From Aliagarivorans taiwanensis DSM 22990 (GTDB taxonomy: Bacteria; Pseudomonadota; Gammaproteobacteria; Enterobacterales; Celerinatantimonadaceae): DNA of 64,000 nt. Where the stretch lies: assembly GCF_000429505.1 (NCBI RefSeq), contig NZ_AUBZ01000002.1, forward strand, positions 186,001-250,000. Direction: 5' to 3'. The notes below the pieces were generated by a model, which saw only the letters and a program-made list of their open reading frames with translations, was not told the origin of the DNA and did not search any database. A program made the translations under genes and the position numbers. This document shows positions 25,831 through 33,690 of the stretch, piece after piece; positions within the stretch are counted from its first letter, which is position 1, and each line of letters starts with the position of its first letter.

Positions 25831-26579
25831 AGAAGTTTTTCCTGAGTGCGCTGCTACTGATACTGGTGTATCTGGGTAGCCTGCTCTATACCCTACCAGC
25901 CCATGTGGTGCTGCAGTTTGTGCCCCTACCTAAGGGGCTGACCATCGGCCAGGTAGATGGCCGCATCTGGGAAGGCAGCGCCAAACAGGTGCGCGTTGAA
26001 GGGATTGAGCTTGATAAGCTCGAATGGGATTTCAGGCCGTTTGCCCTGCTTACCGGTAAGCTTGCGCTTGAACTGGAAGCGGAGCACCCCTCGTTACGTG
26101 CCAGTGGCGTGGTGGAGTATGGCAGTGCCGGGCTTGCGGCCAAGGGCTGGAAAGCCAATGTGGATGCTGAGTGGCTGATTTCGCAGATCGCTCTGCCGGT
26201 GCCAGCTTCGGCCGAAGGACGTTTGTTTCTTGAGCTAAGTGAAGCCTTAGTGCAGCCAGAAAATCTGCGCTGCGACGCCTTACAAGGCACCTTAGAGTGG
26301 GTTGAACCGGTGCTGCAAACGCCTATCGCCGAACTCGGCTTTGACGATATGTTTGCTCGCCTCGACAGTGTTGACGGGCAACTGCGTCTGGCGCTTAACC
26401 ATCAAGACCCGATGATCGATCTTGAATCCGAGGTGTTGGTGGGCGCCGGTAACTGGCGCAGCTCAGGCAAGCTCAAAGCCGGTGCTGAGCTACCGGAGAT
26501 GCTAGCCAACAATATGCACTACATCGGTAACAGCGACTCGCAGGGCTATTACCGATTCAATCAGCGCGGGCGGTTGTAA
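25827..26579 (+). CDS. gspN: Type II secretion protein GspN
   Basis: 250 aa. It has an N-terminal membrane anchor (KKFFLSALLLILVYLGSLLYTLPAHVV in two parts, about 2-28) and a beta-rich periplasmic region with GRIWEGSAKQVRV and LEWDFRPFALLTGKL, as in GspN. It is not needed for secretion in all species. It is the last gene of the operon. Its TAA abuts the left arm of a 160-bp inverted-repeat element. Confidence 0.9.
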   Translation: MKKFFLSALLLILVYLGSLLYTLPAHVVLQFVPLPKGLTIGQVDGRIWEGSAKQVRVEGIELDKLEWDFRPFALLTGKLALELEAEHPSLRASGVVEYGSAGLAAKGWKANVDAEWLISQIALPVPASAEGRLFLELSEALVQPENLRCDALQGTLEWVEPVLQTPIAELGFDDMFARLDSVDGQLRLALNHQDPMIDLESEVLVGAGNWRSSGKLKAGAELPEMLANNMHYIGNSDSQGYYRFNQRGRL

Positions 26580-26738
26580 TACCAATCCACATAAGTAACT
26601 GACCGTCCTTGCTGGTTAAAATCATTGATGACAGCGTCAACGCTTTTGTAATTAGCCCACTAGTTACGGCAAGCGCTTCCTCGTCCTCAATGATTTTCCC
26701 TTCGCCATACCTGGCCACTTACTTATCCGGATTGGTAT
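26579..26738. repeat. 160-bp MITE-like inverted repeat
   Basis: The left arm ATACCAATCCACATAAGTAA pairs with the right arm, whose reverse complement reads ATACCAATCCGGATAAGTAA. Inner blocks also pair: AAAATCATTGATGAC near 26618 with the complement of GTCCTCAATGATTTT near 26691. There is no reading frame of its own. It overlaps the gspN stop codon on the left and contains the last codons of yrfG on the right. The structure suggests a non-autonomous mobile element, but no target duplication is certain. Confidence 0.75.
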
Positions 26739-27400
26739 AGCCCCACCATCAACTCGCGATAATCGTCGATCCCGATGTGGCGGCTCGCGGTATCTGCTGG
26801 GAGCGCTGGGCGTTTGGAATCGGGGTTGAGGATGGCAACCCGATGGGCAATGCCAAACTGGGCGGCCACGTCGAGCAGTGCTTGGTTGTCATCGATAAAC
26901 AGGCTGCGCGCTGGCTCGAAGTGATGATGGCGCTGCAACTGGTGCCACAGCTCCAGTTCCTCTTTGGGCAGCTGGAACTGATGGGTGCTGTAGATGGCGT
27001 CGAGATGCTCGCCAAGGTTGGTGCGCTCCAGCTTAAGGGCCAGCCCATCGGGGTGGCAGTTGGTCACTAGCACCCGCTGTTTTCCGGCTTGTTTCAAGGC
27101 CACTAAAAACGCCTCGGCATGCTCTCGCCAGGCTATTTTCTCTTGTACTTCGCGTTTTAGCTGCATGATGTCTAAGCCGGTGTGTTCACGCCAGTGATCA
27201 AGGCAGTACCAGGTCAGTTTTCCAAGGTTTTGCTGGTAATCGGCATATAGCGCTTGCTGTGCCTGTTGCTCGCTGATTTGGTTAACTTCGGCATAGCGCC
27301 GTGGCAGGTGTTGCTGCCAGAAGTAATCGTCGTAGTGTAGATCGAGCAGGGTGCCATCCATATCTAGCAATACGGTATCAATGGTATTCCAATCGAGCAT
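26723..27400 (-). CDS. yrfG: GMP/IMP nucleotidase YrfG (HAD family)
   Basis: 225 aa from ATG 27400, which has AAGGAG upstream. The upstream in-frame extension (to 27499) overlaps nudE and is not conserved. HAD motif I is DMDGTLLDL, motif II VTNCHPD, and motif III/IV PKE...FIDDN. LTWYCLDHW matches E. coli YrfG. It removes the 5' phosphate from GMP and IMP. The last five codons (L-Y-Q-S-G) and the TAA lie in or at the edge of the inverted-repeat element, so the C-terminus was probably rewritten by the insertion. Confidence 0.9.
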   Translation of the reverse strand: MLDWNTIDTVLLDMDGTLLDLHYDDYFWQQHLPRRYAEVNQISEQQAQQALYADYQQNLGKLTWYCLDHWREHTGLDIMQLKREVQEKIAWREHAEAFLVALKQAGKQRVLVTNCHPDGLALKLERTNLGEHLDAIYSTHQFQLPKEELELWHQLQRHHHFEPARSLFIDDNQALLDVAAQFGIAHRVAILNPDSKRPALPADTASRHIGIDDYRELMVGLYQSG

Positions 27401-27492
27401 AAAACCGGCTTCTCCTTGAGGCTTTGCCACAGCAGTGTAACAATGAAAATGAATACCGCCACCCTGACTGTCGGGATCAGAAAAGGATAACA

Positions 27493-28047
27493 ATGACAAA
27501 GCGAGTTGGGCCGAAACTTTTACACTCAGCGATCACCGCCCGCAGCCGATACTTTCAAGTAGAAGAGCTGCACCTGGAGTTTGCCAACGGCGAGCAGCGT
27601 GTTTACGAGCGGCTTGGGGGCTCTGGACGGGGCGCGGTAATGGTAGTGCCGGTCACCGATGACGGATATTTATTACTGGTGAAAGAATATGCTGCTGCAA
27701 CCGAGCGTTATGAGCTAGGCTTTCCCAAAGGCTTGGTCGACCCGGGCGAGTTGCCCATCGATGCGGCCAATCGAGAGTTACAAGAAGAGATCGGTTTTTC
27801 GGCTGGACAGCTGGTGGAGCTCAGTGAACTGTCGGTAGCGCCCGGTTTTATGTCGGCGCAGATGAAGGTATTTGCCGCCAGTGGCCTAACGGCCAGCCGG
27901 TTAAAAGGCGATGAACCTGAGCCGCTAGAGCTGGTGCGGGTTCCGTTAGATCAGGCGTTTAGCCTGCTGCAGCGAGATGATTTTAACGAGGCGCGCAGTG
28001 TAGCCGCGCTGTTTTTGTACGAGCAATGGCACAGAGAACAGTCTTGA
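27493..28047 (+). CDS. nudE: ADP compounds hydrolase NudE
   Basis: 184 aa from ATG 27493, with AAAAGGA upstream. The Nudix box is at residues 80-102 (G80...E86...R94-E-L-Q-E-E-I-G). It hydrolyses ADP-ribose, Ap3A, NADH and related ADP compounds. It is divergent from yrfG with 92 bp between the starts, and it overlaps cysQ by 22 nt. yrfG-nudE-cysQ beside gsp genes is a familiar gammaproteobacterial arrangement. Confidence 0.94.
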   Translation: MTKRVGPKLLHSAITARSRYFQVEELHLEFANGEQRVYERLGGSGRGAVMVVPVTDDGYLLLVKEYAAATERYELGFPKGLVDPGELPIDAANRELQEEIGFSAGQLVELSELSVAPGFMSAQMKVFAASGLTASRLKGDEPEPLELVRVPLDQAFSLLQRDDFNEARSVAALFLYEQWHREQS

Positions 28048-28874
28048 ACAACCAGCAACATGATTTGGCTCAGTCGCTGCTGAGCAGCGCCTGTGAGATA
28101 GCCGAGCAGGCCGGAGACCTGATAAACAGCATCTACCAGCAAGGTGATTACCAGAGCGAGTGGAAATCCGACTCGACCCCGGTAACCAGCGCCGACTATG
28201 CGGCGCATCACTTCCTGCTTGAGCAACTAGAAAAGCTTACTCCCGATATTCCGGTGCTGTCAGAAGAACACGCCGCCATCCCCTTAGAAAAGCGCGCTCA
28301 TTGGTCGCGTTATTGGCTAGTTGACCCGCTCGATGGCACCCAAGAGTTTGTTTCTGGTAGCGGTGATTTTGCGACCGAGCTGGCGCTGGTCGAGAACAAC
28401 CAGCCGGTATTGGGCGTGGTCTACGGACCGGTGGTGGGCAAGCGCTACAGCGCAGTCAAGGGCCATGGTGCTAGCTTGCGTTTTCAAGGCAAAGAGCTGC
28501 CGATTCACAGCTCGCATTACGCCACAGCGCCTGAGCGTATTCGAGTCGCGACCAGCAGGGTACAGAACCCGGCCTTGCTGCAAGCCATCTTAAGTGGTGA
28601 TTTTCGTTATCATCTCCAGCCCTTGGGCAGTGCCAGCTTAAAGAGTTGCTTGGTGGCGGAAGGGCTGGCTGATTGCTATATCCGTATTGGTCCAACCGGC
28701 GAATGGGATACCGGCGCGCCGCAGATTATCTTGCAAGAAGCCGGCGGCGACCTGTTCGATCTGCAGCTGCAAGCCCTTAGCTATAACCAGCGTGAGTCCT
28801 TGGAGAACCCCAACTTTATCTCCTTGGGGGATGCCTCACTGCCGTGGCACGAGATCCTTAAGCGCAATCATTAG
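28026..28874 (+). CDS. cysQ: 3'(2'),5'-bisphosphate nucleotidase CysQ
   Basis: 282 aa. It removes the 3' phosphate of PAP(S) formed in sulfate assimilation. The metal-binding residues are in LSEEH (78-82) and DPLDGT (100-105), and the second site is in EWDTGAPQIILQEAGG near 235. The ATG at 28026 lies inside the end of nudE. A TTG at 28044 is an alternative start, and neither has a strong ribosome site, so translation is probably coupled to nudE. Confidence 0.92.
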   Translation: MAQRTVLNNQQHDLAQSLLSSACEIAEQAGDLINSIYQQGDYQSEWKSDSTPVTSADYAAHHFLLEQLEKLTPDIPVLSEEHAAIPLEKRAHWSRYWLVDPLDGTQEFVSGSGDFATELALVENNQPVLGVVYGPVVGKRYSAVKGHGASLRFQGKELPIHSSHYATAPERIRVATSRVQNPALLQAILSGDFRYHLQPLGSASLKSCLVAEGLADCYIRIGPTGEWDTGAPQIILQEAGGDLFDLQLQALSYNQRESLENPNFISLGDASLPWHEILKRNH

Positions 28875-29002
28875 TGCGGGTTTTTGCTACCTGGGTTTAA
28901 CATATGCAAATACAATGGTTTAACCATTGAGGGTTGGTGTTATACTTGGCCCCAAATAACAGGGACGCACGGCCTAGCCGTGGATGTATAAGGAGAGACA
29001 AG

Positions 29003-29419
29003 GTGACGCAGTTGTTCAGGCCACTTCAATTTGTACTGAGCGTGTTGGCTGGCGCAGCAATCAGCCTAAATGCAATGGCTGTCGATATGTCTGACGAAGC
29101 CATTAGCGAGCGTATCAAACCCGTGGGTAACGTCTATCTCGATGGCGAGCTGGATATTGCCAAAGCCCCCGAAGCCAGTGCGGGTCCCCGCGATGGCGCA
29201 ACCATCTACAATACCTTCTGTACTGCGTGTCATAGCACCGGTGTCGCAGGCGCGCCTAAGCGCGGCGATGCTGATGAGTGGGCGGCGCGTATGGGCAAAG
29301 GCGAAGACACGGTATTTGCGAACGCCTGGAACGGTATCAACGCGATGCCCGCCAAAGGTACCTGCGGTGATTGTAGCGAAGATGAAATCAAGGCAGCGAT
29401 TGCCTACCTGACTCAGTAG
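29003..29419 (+). CDS. Cytochrome c5 family monoheme protein
   Basis: 138 aa from GTG 29003, chosen because AAGGAGAG lies just upstream. The signal peptide ends ...AISLNAMA-VD. The heme site CTACH is at 73-77 and the axial ligand Met115 is in NAMPAKGTCGDC. The extra C121/C124 pair is typical of cytochrome c5. It is a periplasmic electron carrier, possibly to the cytochrome oxidase encoded later in the window. A near-palindrome AATGGTTTAACCATT lies upstream at 28913-28927, and a TATACT box at 28941. Confidence 0.92.
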   Translation: MTQLFRPLQFVLSVLAGAAISLNAMAVDMSDEAISERIKPVGNVYLDGELDIAKAPEASAGPRDGATIYNTFCTACHSTGVAGAPKRGDADEWAARMGKGEDTVFANAWNGINAMPAKGTCGDCSEDEIKAAIAYLTQ

Positions 29420-29441
29420 TCGCTGATACCGCGAATCTGTT

Positions 29442-29470
29442 AAAGGCTCCTTTCGGAGCCTTTGTTGTTT
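29442..29470 (+). terminator. Terminator of cytochrome c5 gene
   Basis: A perfect 9-bp stem AAAGGCTCC/GGAGCCTTT with loop TTTC, followed by GTTGTTT. Confidence 0.85.
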
Positions 29471-29570
29471 CTGGCGCCGACAGAGACGCTTTAGTAATAG
29501 CTTGATTGCTGTTACTCAAGGCCGTGCAAGGTATAATCTTCGCAGTAACTAGAACCCGAGTGAGTAAGAA

Positions 29571-30230
29571 ATGAAGTTCAAAGGCATCTTGTTTGATTTA
29601 GATGGCACCTTGGTCAACTCTATGGCCTCTGTTGAGCGCGCGTGGCGTGCCTGGGCCGGACGTAATGGCCTGGAAGCCGACTTTGTAATGGAGAACATTC
29701 ACGGCCGCCCGGCGCGTGAATCGGTAGCGATGCTGCTCAAAGACTCCCATGAGATGGAAGTGAAGGGCGAGGCGATGTGGCTGGAGATGATGGAAGCCAC
29801 TGACACCGACGATGTGGTGGCTGAACCGGGCGCATTAGCATTGCTGGACAAGCTCGCTGAGCTGGGCCTGCCATGGGCGATCGTAACCTCTGGCACTGAC
29901 AAGGTGGCACGAGCGCGGATTAAGGCGGCGGGCTTGCCAGAGCCTAGCGTATTGGTCACCGCCAATCAGGTGGAGAAAGGCAAACCTGAGCCCGAGCCGT
30001 TCTTGCTTGGTGCGGAAAAGCTGGGCTTGGCAGCGCAAGACTGCTTGGTGTTTGAAGATTCTGCAGCGGGCGTGACCGCCGGTAAGGCGGCGGGTGCTAA
30101 GGTTGCTGCACTCACCGCGTACAGCAGCCAGCAAGAACTGCCTGAGGCGGATGCTTATCTGTCATCCCTTGAGCTTGCGGCGATCGAAGTGAGCGAGCAA
30201 GGCTTTGTGCTGCAGCAACTGAGCAGCTAG
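29571..30230 (+). CDS. HAD-superfamily sugar phosphatase (YfbT/HxpA-like)
   Basis: 219 aa. The motifs run in order: FDLDGTLVNS (8-17), TSG near 105, K in KGKPEPEPFLLGAEKLG near 139, and FEDSAAGVTAGKAAG. This is the subfamily IA pattern with a four-helix cap, as in YfbT, YniC and Gph. It most resembles hexose or glycerol phosphatases, but the substrate cannot be read from sequence. A TATAAT box lies at 29532-29537, 34 nt before the start. Confidence 0.85.
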   Translation: MKFKGILFDLDGTLVNSMASVERAWRAWAGRNGLEADFVMENIHGRPARESVAMLLKDSHEMEVKGEAMWLEMMEATDTDDVVAEPGALALLDKLAELGLPWAIVTSGTDKVARARIKAAGLPEPSVLVTANQVEKGKPEPEPFLLGAEKLGLAAQDCLVFEDSAAGVTAGKAAGAKVAALTAYSSQQELPEADAYLSSLELAAIEVSEQGFVLQQLSS

Positions 30231-30272
30231 TTCTCTGCGCGCTTTAGGGCGTAGTAGATACGAGGGCGCAGC

Positions 30273-31199
30273 CTAACGGCGGCGCCTTTTCTTTTTCTTC
30301 TTACCGTTCTGCTCTTCTTCCTCGGCTTTGCGGGCCAGCATTTCATCCACCGCAGCTTGCTCGGTCACCGCCATCTCTGGGGTCTCCAAGGTGATCTGGC
30401 CGATAGTGCCGTCGCGCAACTCGTTGAGGATAATGGTTGCAACCTTAACAAAGTCGACATGGCCACCGCGTACTAAACAGCCGCGTTTCGCGCCGATCAC
30501 TTCCATCAGCTCCACTTCATATTCAGGCAGCTCATCGAGCTGGTAGCGGGCTTTAAGTAGCTCAGGGTAGGCCCCAATTAGGTACTCGCAGGCAAAGGCT
30601 GCCACATCGTCGTAGTCCATGGCGGTGTCTTTCACCGCTCCGGTGGTAGCCAGACGGTAGCCACTGGCTTCGTTGTCGAACTTGGGCCAGAGGATCCCGG
30701 GGGTGTCCGACAGGATGATATTGCCTTCCAGCTTGATGCGCTGCTGCGCCTTGGTGACTGCGGGCTCGTTACCGGTTTTAGCGATGATGCGCCCCGCCAA
30801 GGTGTTAATCAGGGTCGACTTACCGACATTGGGGATGCCACAGATCATGGTGTGAATGGGCTTATCTACGGTGCCCTTGTTAGGCAACATGCTGCGGCAC
30901 AGATCTAACAGTTGTTGGGTCTGGTTACCTTTGATGGTGCAGAGCGGAATGGCGCGCACGCCTTTCTCTTGCTCCAAGTGCTGGCGCCAGCGCTCGGTGA
31001 GCTCAGGGTCCGCTAGATCGCTCTTGTTCAGCACTTTGATACAAGGGGTATCGCCCCGCAGCTTGTGGATCAGCGGGTTCTCACTGCTGAAGGGGATACG
31101 CGCATCCAGCACTTCGATAACCAGATCGATCTTGGGCATCACCTCTTTGATCTGTTTCTGAGCCTTGTGCATATGGCCCGGATACCATTGAATTGCCAT
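30273..31199 (-). CDS. YlqF/RbgA-type ribosome biogenesis GTPase
   Basis: 308 aa. It is a circularly permuted GTPase: the G4 motif NKSD (58-61) comes before G1 GIPNVGKS (121-128) and G3 DTPG (165-168). MAIQWYPGHMHKAQKQI is the standard YlqF start. In Bacillus RbgA matures the 50S subunit. The C-terminus carries an unusual run of lysine and arginine (KKKKKRRRR) after an E-rich stretch, probably for rRNA contact. It is transcribed alone, divergent from the next gene. Confidence 0.92.
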   Translation of the reverse strand: MAIQWYPGHMHKAQKQIKEVMPKIDLVIEVLDARIPFSSENPLIHKLRGDTPCIKVLNKSDLADPELTERWRQHLEQEKGVRAIPLCTIKGNQTQQLLDLCRSMLPNKGTVDKPIHTMICGIPNVGKSTLINTLAGRIIAKTGNEPAVTKAQQRIKLEGNIILSDTPGILWPKFDNEASGYRLATTGAVKDTAMDYDDVAAFACEYLIGAYPELLKARYQLDELPEYEVELMEVIGAKRGCLVRGGHVDFVKVATIILNELRDGTIGQITLETPEMAVTEQAAVDEMLARKAEEEEQNGKKKKKRRRR

Positions 31200-31470
31200 C
31201 TGTTCCCCCGATTCGAGTGATACTCTTCATCTCAGTGAGTGGTTCTGTTGGCAGTTAACCACAGGTGATCGCCAAAGATAATAGCAAGGAGATATCACCC
31301 TAATTAAGCGCCGACTCACTACAGCTATCATAGGCGGCAGTGAAAAATCTCGGCATCTGGCCTGCGTGCCGACTGAGTGCGAGTGTGTTTGAAAACGCGC
31401 CATTGTACTTGAAGGGCGAACAATCTGCAGAGTTTATTGCCACATCCCCGATCCCTGATTAGAGTTATAG

Positions 31471-32154
31471 ATGAATAACCCAGTGGCTCAAGGACTTATG
31501 GACAAGGACATGTCAAATAGTGTGGCCGAAGACTTGGAAAGAGAAGACCTCGATCTCAAGCATCGCAAGGAATATCACAAATCTCGACACTTCCACTATA
31601 AAAAGCGCTACCGTCATGCGCGGCGCTTCTTCTGGTACTTTATCGCGGCACTGATTCTACTGTTGGTGATGCTAGTGTCGGTGGCGATCCTCTACAGCAA
31701 AGTCAAAGCTGAACAACAGCAGCTACAGGCGGTGCTGAGAAACTTGGAGAAGGCCGACCAACAAATGGCGCTGTTATCCCAGCAGCTCAGTGAGTCGCGG
31801 GTGCAAAACTATCTGCTGACCAAGGAGCGTTATCCGCAGCTGCGCTTGCTCGAGCACAATCAACTATTGCCAGTCGATTACGCCGGGATCACCTCGGTGA
31901 TGTTTAGCAATGAAAACAGTGGGCTAAGCTCCGTCTACTTGAATTACCAACTGTTACTTGAAGAGCAGCTTGAGGGGAATCTCAACTTGGTATTGTTAGG
32001 CGATGATGTGCAGGTGATCCAACGCTTTGCTATCGATGTGAGCAAGCACGACGAAGACAATCCGATGCTGTTGCAGGGTAAGTTGCGTTTGAGTACTGAG
32101 GGGGAGACGGTTCGCTATTTTCGCTTCGAGCAGAATAGTGATGAGTCTGACTAG
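31471..32154 (+). CDS. Single-pass membrane protein with coiled coil, function unknown
   Basis: 227 aa. I do not recognise the family. Residues 1-52 are charged and rich in H, K, R and Y, so they are probably cytoplasmic. A membrane helix is at about 53-76 (FFWYFIAALILLLVMLVSVA), a Q/L-rich coiled coil at about 79-118, and a C-terminal domain of about 100 residues with predicted strands (DYAGITSVMFSN, LEGNLNLVLLGDDVQVIQ split, ETVRYFRFEQ), probably periplasmic. The overall layout recalls small scaffold proteins. Starts at Met10 or Met14 are also possible. A shared terminator follows. Confidence 0.6.
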   Translation: MNNPVAQGLMDKDMSNSVAEDLEREDLDLKHRKEYHKSRHFHYKKRYRHARRFFWYFIAALILLLVMLVSVAILYSKVKAEQQQLQAVLRNLEKADQQMALLSQQLSESRVQNYLLTKERYPQLRLLEHNQLLPVDYAGITSVMFSNENSGLSSVYLNYQLLLEEQLEGNLNLVLLGDDVQVIQRFAIDVSKHDEDNPMLLQGKLRLSTEGETVRYFRFEQNSDESD

Positions 32155-32180
32155 TTGTTAAGAGCTGGTGGTGAAACGGG

Positions 32181-32212
32181 CAATAAAGCGGAGCTAGGGC
32201 TCCGCTTTATTG
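32181..32212 (+). terminator. Bidirectional terminator between 31471-32154 and gor
   Basis: A perfect 13-bp stem (CAATAAAGCGGAG pairing with CTCCGCTTTATTG, loop CTAGGG) ends 6 nt before the gor stop codon, and T-rich ends flank both sides. It serves both convergent genes. Confidence 0.85.
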
Positions 32213-32218
32213 TTGAAG

Positions 32219-33568
32219 CTAGCGAAGCGTCACAAACTCTTCAGCGCTAGTCGGGTGGATCGCCACACAGGCGTCGAAATCGGCCTTGGTGGCACCCATC
32301 TTCATGGCTACGCCGAAGCCTTGTAGGATCTCATCCATTCCCAAGCCAATACCATGCAGGCCCACGACTTTTTCGTTTGGTCCAGCGCAGATCAGCTTCA
32401 TCTTGGTGACTTGGCGGTGGCGGGTCACCGCGGTGTACATGGCACCAAAGCTAGAGTTGTACACCTTCACGTTCTGCTCGCCGTACTCGGCAATCGCTTC
32501 TGGTTCGGTCAGGCCGATGGTGCCGATGGCGGGGTGACTGAATACCACGGTGGGGACTAATGAGTAGTCCATCTTGGCATTGCTCTGGCCGTTGAACAGA
32601 CGCTCGGAGAGCAAGCGACCGGCTTTAACTGCCACCGGGGTCAGCTCAATCTTGCCGATGTTATCGCCCACTGCATACACGCCCGGCGCGCTGGTGTTGG
32701 AGTACTCATCGACTTCGATATAGCCCCACTGATTGGTTTTCACCCCTGCGCTGTCTAAGTTGATCGCATCGGTGGCGGGCTCACGGCCAATCGCCCAGAT
32801 CAAGCAGTCCACGGTCAGGCTGTTGCCGTTTTCGAAGGTGACAAGTAGGTCGCCATCGGATAGTTGCTCTACAGATTTGGGTACATGGTTGGTGTGCAGC
32901 GTAGGGCCGTGTTCAGCCATTAGCTCTACTAAGGTCTCACTGAGCATCGGGTCGAAGTTACGTAGCGGGCTGTGTTTGCGTACCGCCAGATGGGTATCTG
33001 TACCGAGTGCGTGTAGCACCCCTGCCAGTTCTACGGCGATGTAACCCGCGCCGATAACCAAGGCGCTCTTGGGTTGCTGTTGCAGGGCAAAGAATCCATC
33101 TGAGTCGATACCCAGCTCAGCGCCTGGAATGGAAGGAATGCTCGGGCGGCCACCGGTGGCAATCAGGATATGCTTGGCGCGGTAGAGCTCGCCATCTACT
33201 TCCACGGTGTTGCTGTCCACAAAGCGGGCAAAGCCATTGATCAGGGTGATGCCGTTGTTGGCCAACACGCGGTCGTAAGAGCCATGAATCCGTTCGATGT
33301 AGGCTTCACGGCTTTTCACCAAGGTGGCCCAATCAAACTTGTTTACCGACACATCGAAGCCATAGTCTTCGGCATAGAGGTGGATGGCCTCGGCCACTTG
33401 GGCGCCAAACCACATGGCTTTCTTCGGTACACAACCGACGTTAACGCAGGTGCCGCCCACGTGGCGAGCCTCAATCAGGCCGACTTTTTGGCCGTGCATC
33501 GCAGCGCGGTTTGCAGAGGCAATACCACCGCTTCCAGCACCAATACAGAGATAATCGAATTCAGTCAT
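32219..33568 (-). CDS. gor: Glutathione-disulfide reductase
   Basis: 449 aa. It is a FAD- and NADPH-dependent enzyme that reduces GSSG. The FAD motif GAGSGG is at 10-15, the redox-active pair is C41-V-N-V-G-C46, the NADPH motif is [14 protein letters not shown], and the dimer-interface catalytic His is in [11 protein letters not shown]. The start has AAGGAG upstream. It lies downstream of a sensor kinase on the same strand, with 122 bp between. Confidence 0.97.
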   Translation of the reverse strand: MTEFDYLCIGAGSGGIASANRAAMHGQKVGLIEARHVGGTCVNVGCVPKKAMWFGAQVAEAIHLYAEDYGFDVSVNKFDWATLVKSREAYIERIHGSYDRVLANNGITLINGFARFVDSNTVEVDGELYRAKHILIATGGRPSIPSIPGAELGIDSDGFFALQQQPKSALVIGAGYIAVELAGVLHALGTDTHLAVRKHSPLRNFDPMLSETLVELMAEHGPTLHTNHVPKSVEQLSDGDLLVTFENGNSLTVDCLIWAIGREPATDAINLDSAGVKTNQWGYIEVDEYSNTSAPGVYAVGDNIGKIELTPVAVKAGRLLSERLFNGQSNAKMDYSLVPTVVFSHPAIGTIGLTEPEAIAEYGEQNVKVYNSSFGAMYTAVTRHRQVTKMKLICAGPNEKVVGLHGIGLGMDEILQGFGVAMKMGATKADFDACVAIHPTSAEEFVTLR

Positions 33569-33690
33569 CTAGCTGCTCCTTAATTAGTGGCACTAGTATA
33601 AACGCAAGTCGTGGCGAGATGCGCGAGGAATTGATCCCCATCAATCCTTGATGATGATTTCGGCATCAACAGCGGCCCTGATTGAGCCGC

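Noticed and set aside
27401-27499. N-terminal extension of YrfG
   Set aside because: It overlaps the nudE start region, has no homology to the family, and the ATG at 27400 matches the conserved start with a good ribosome site.
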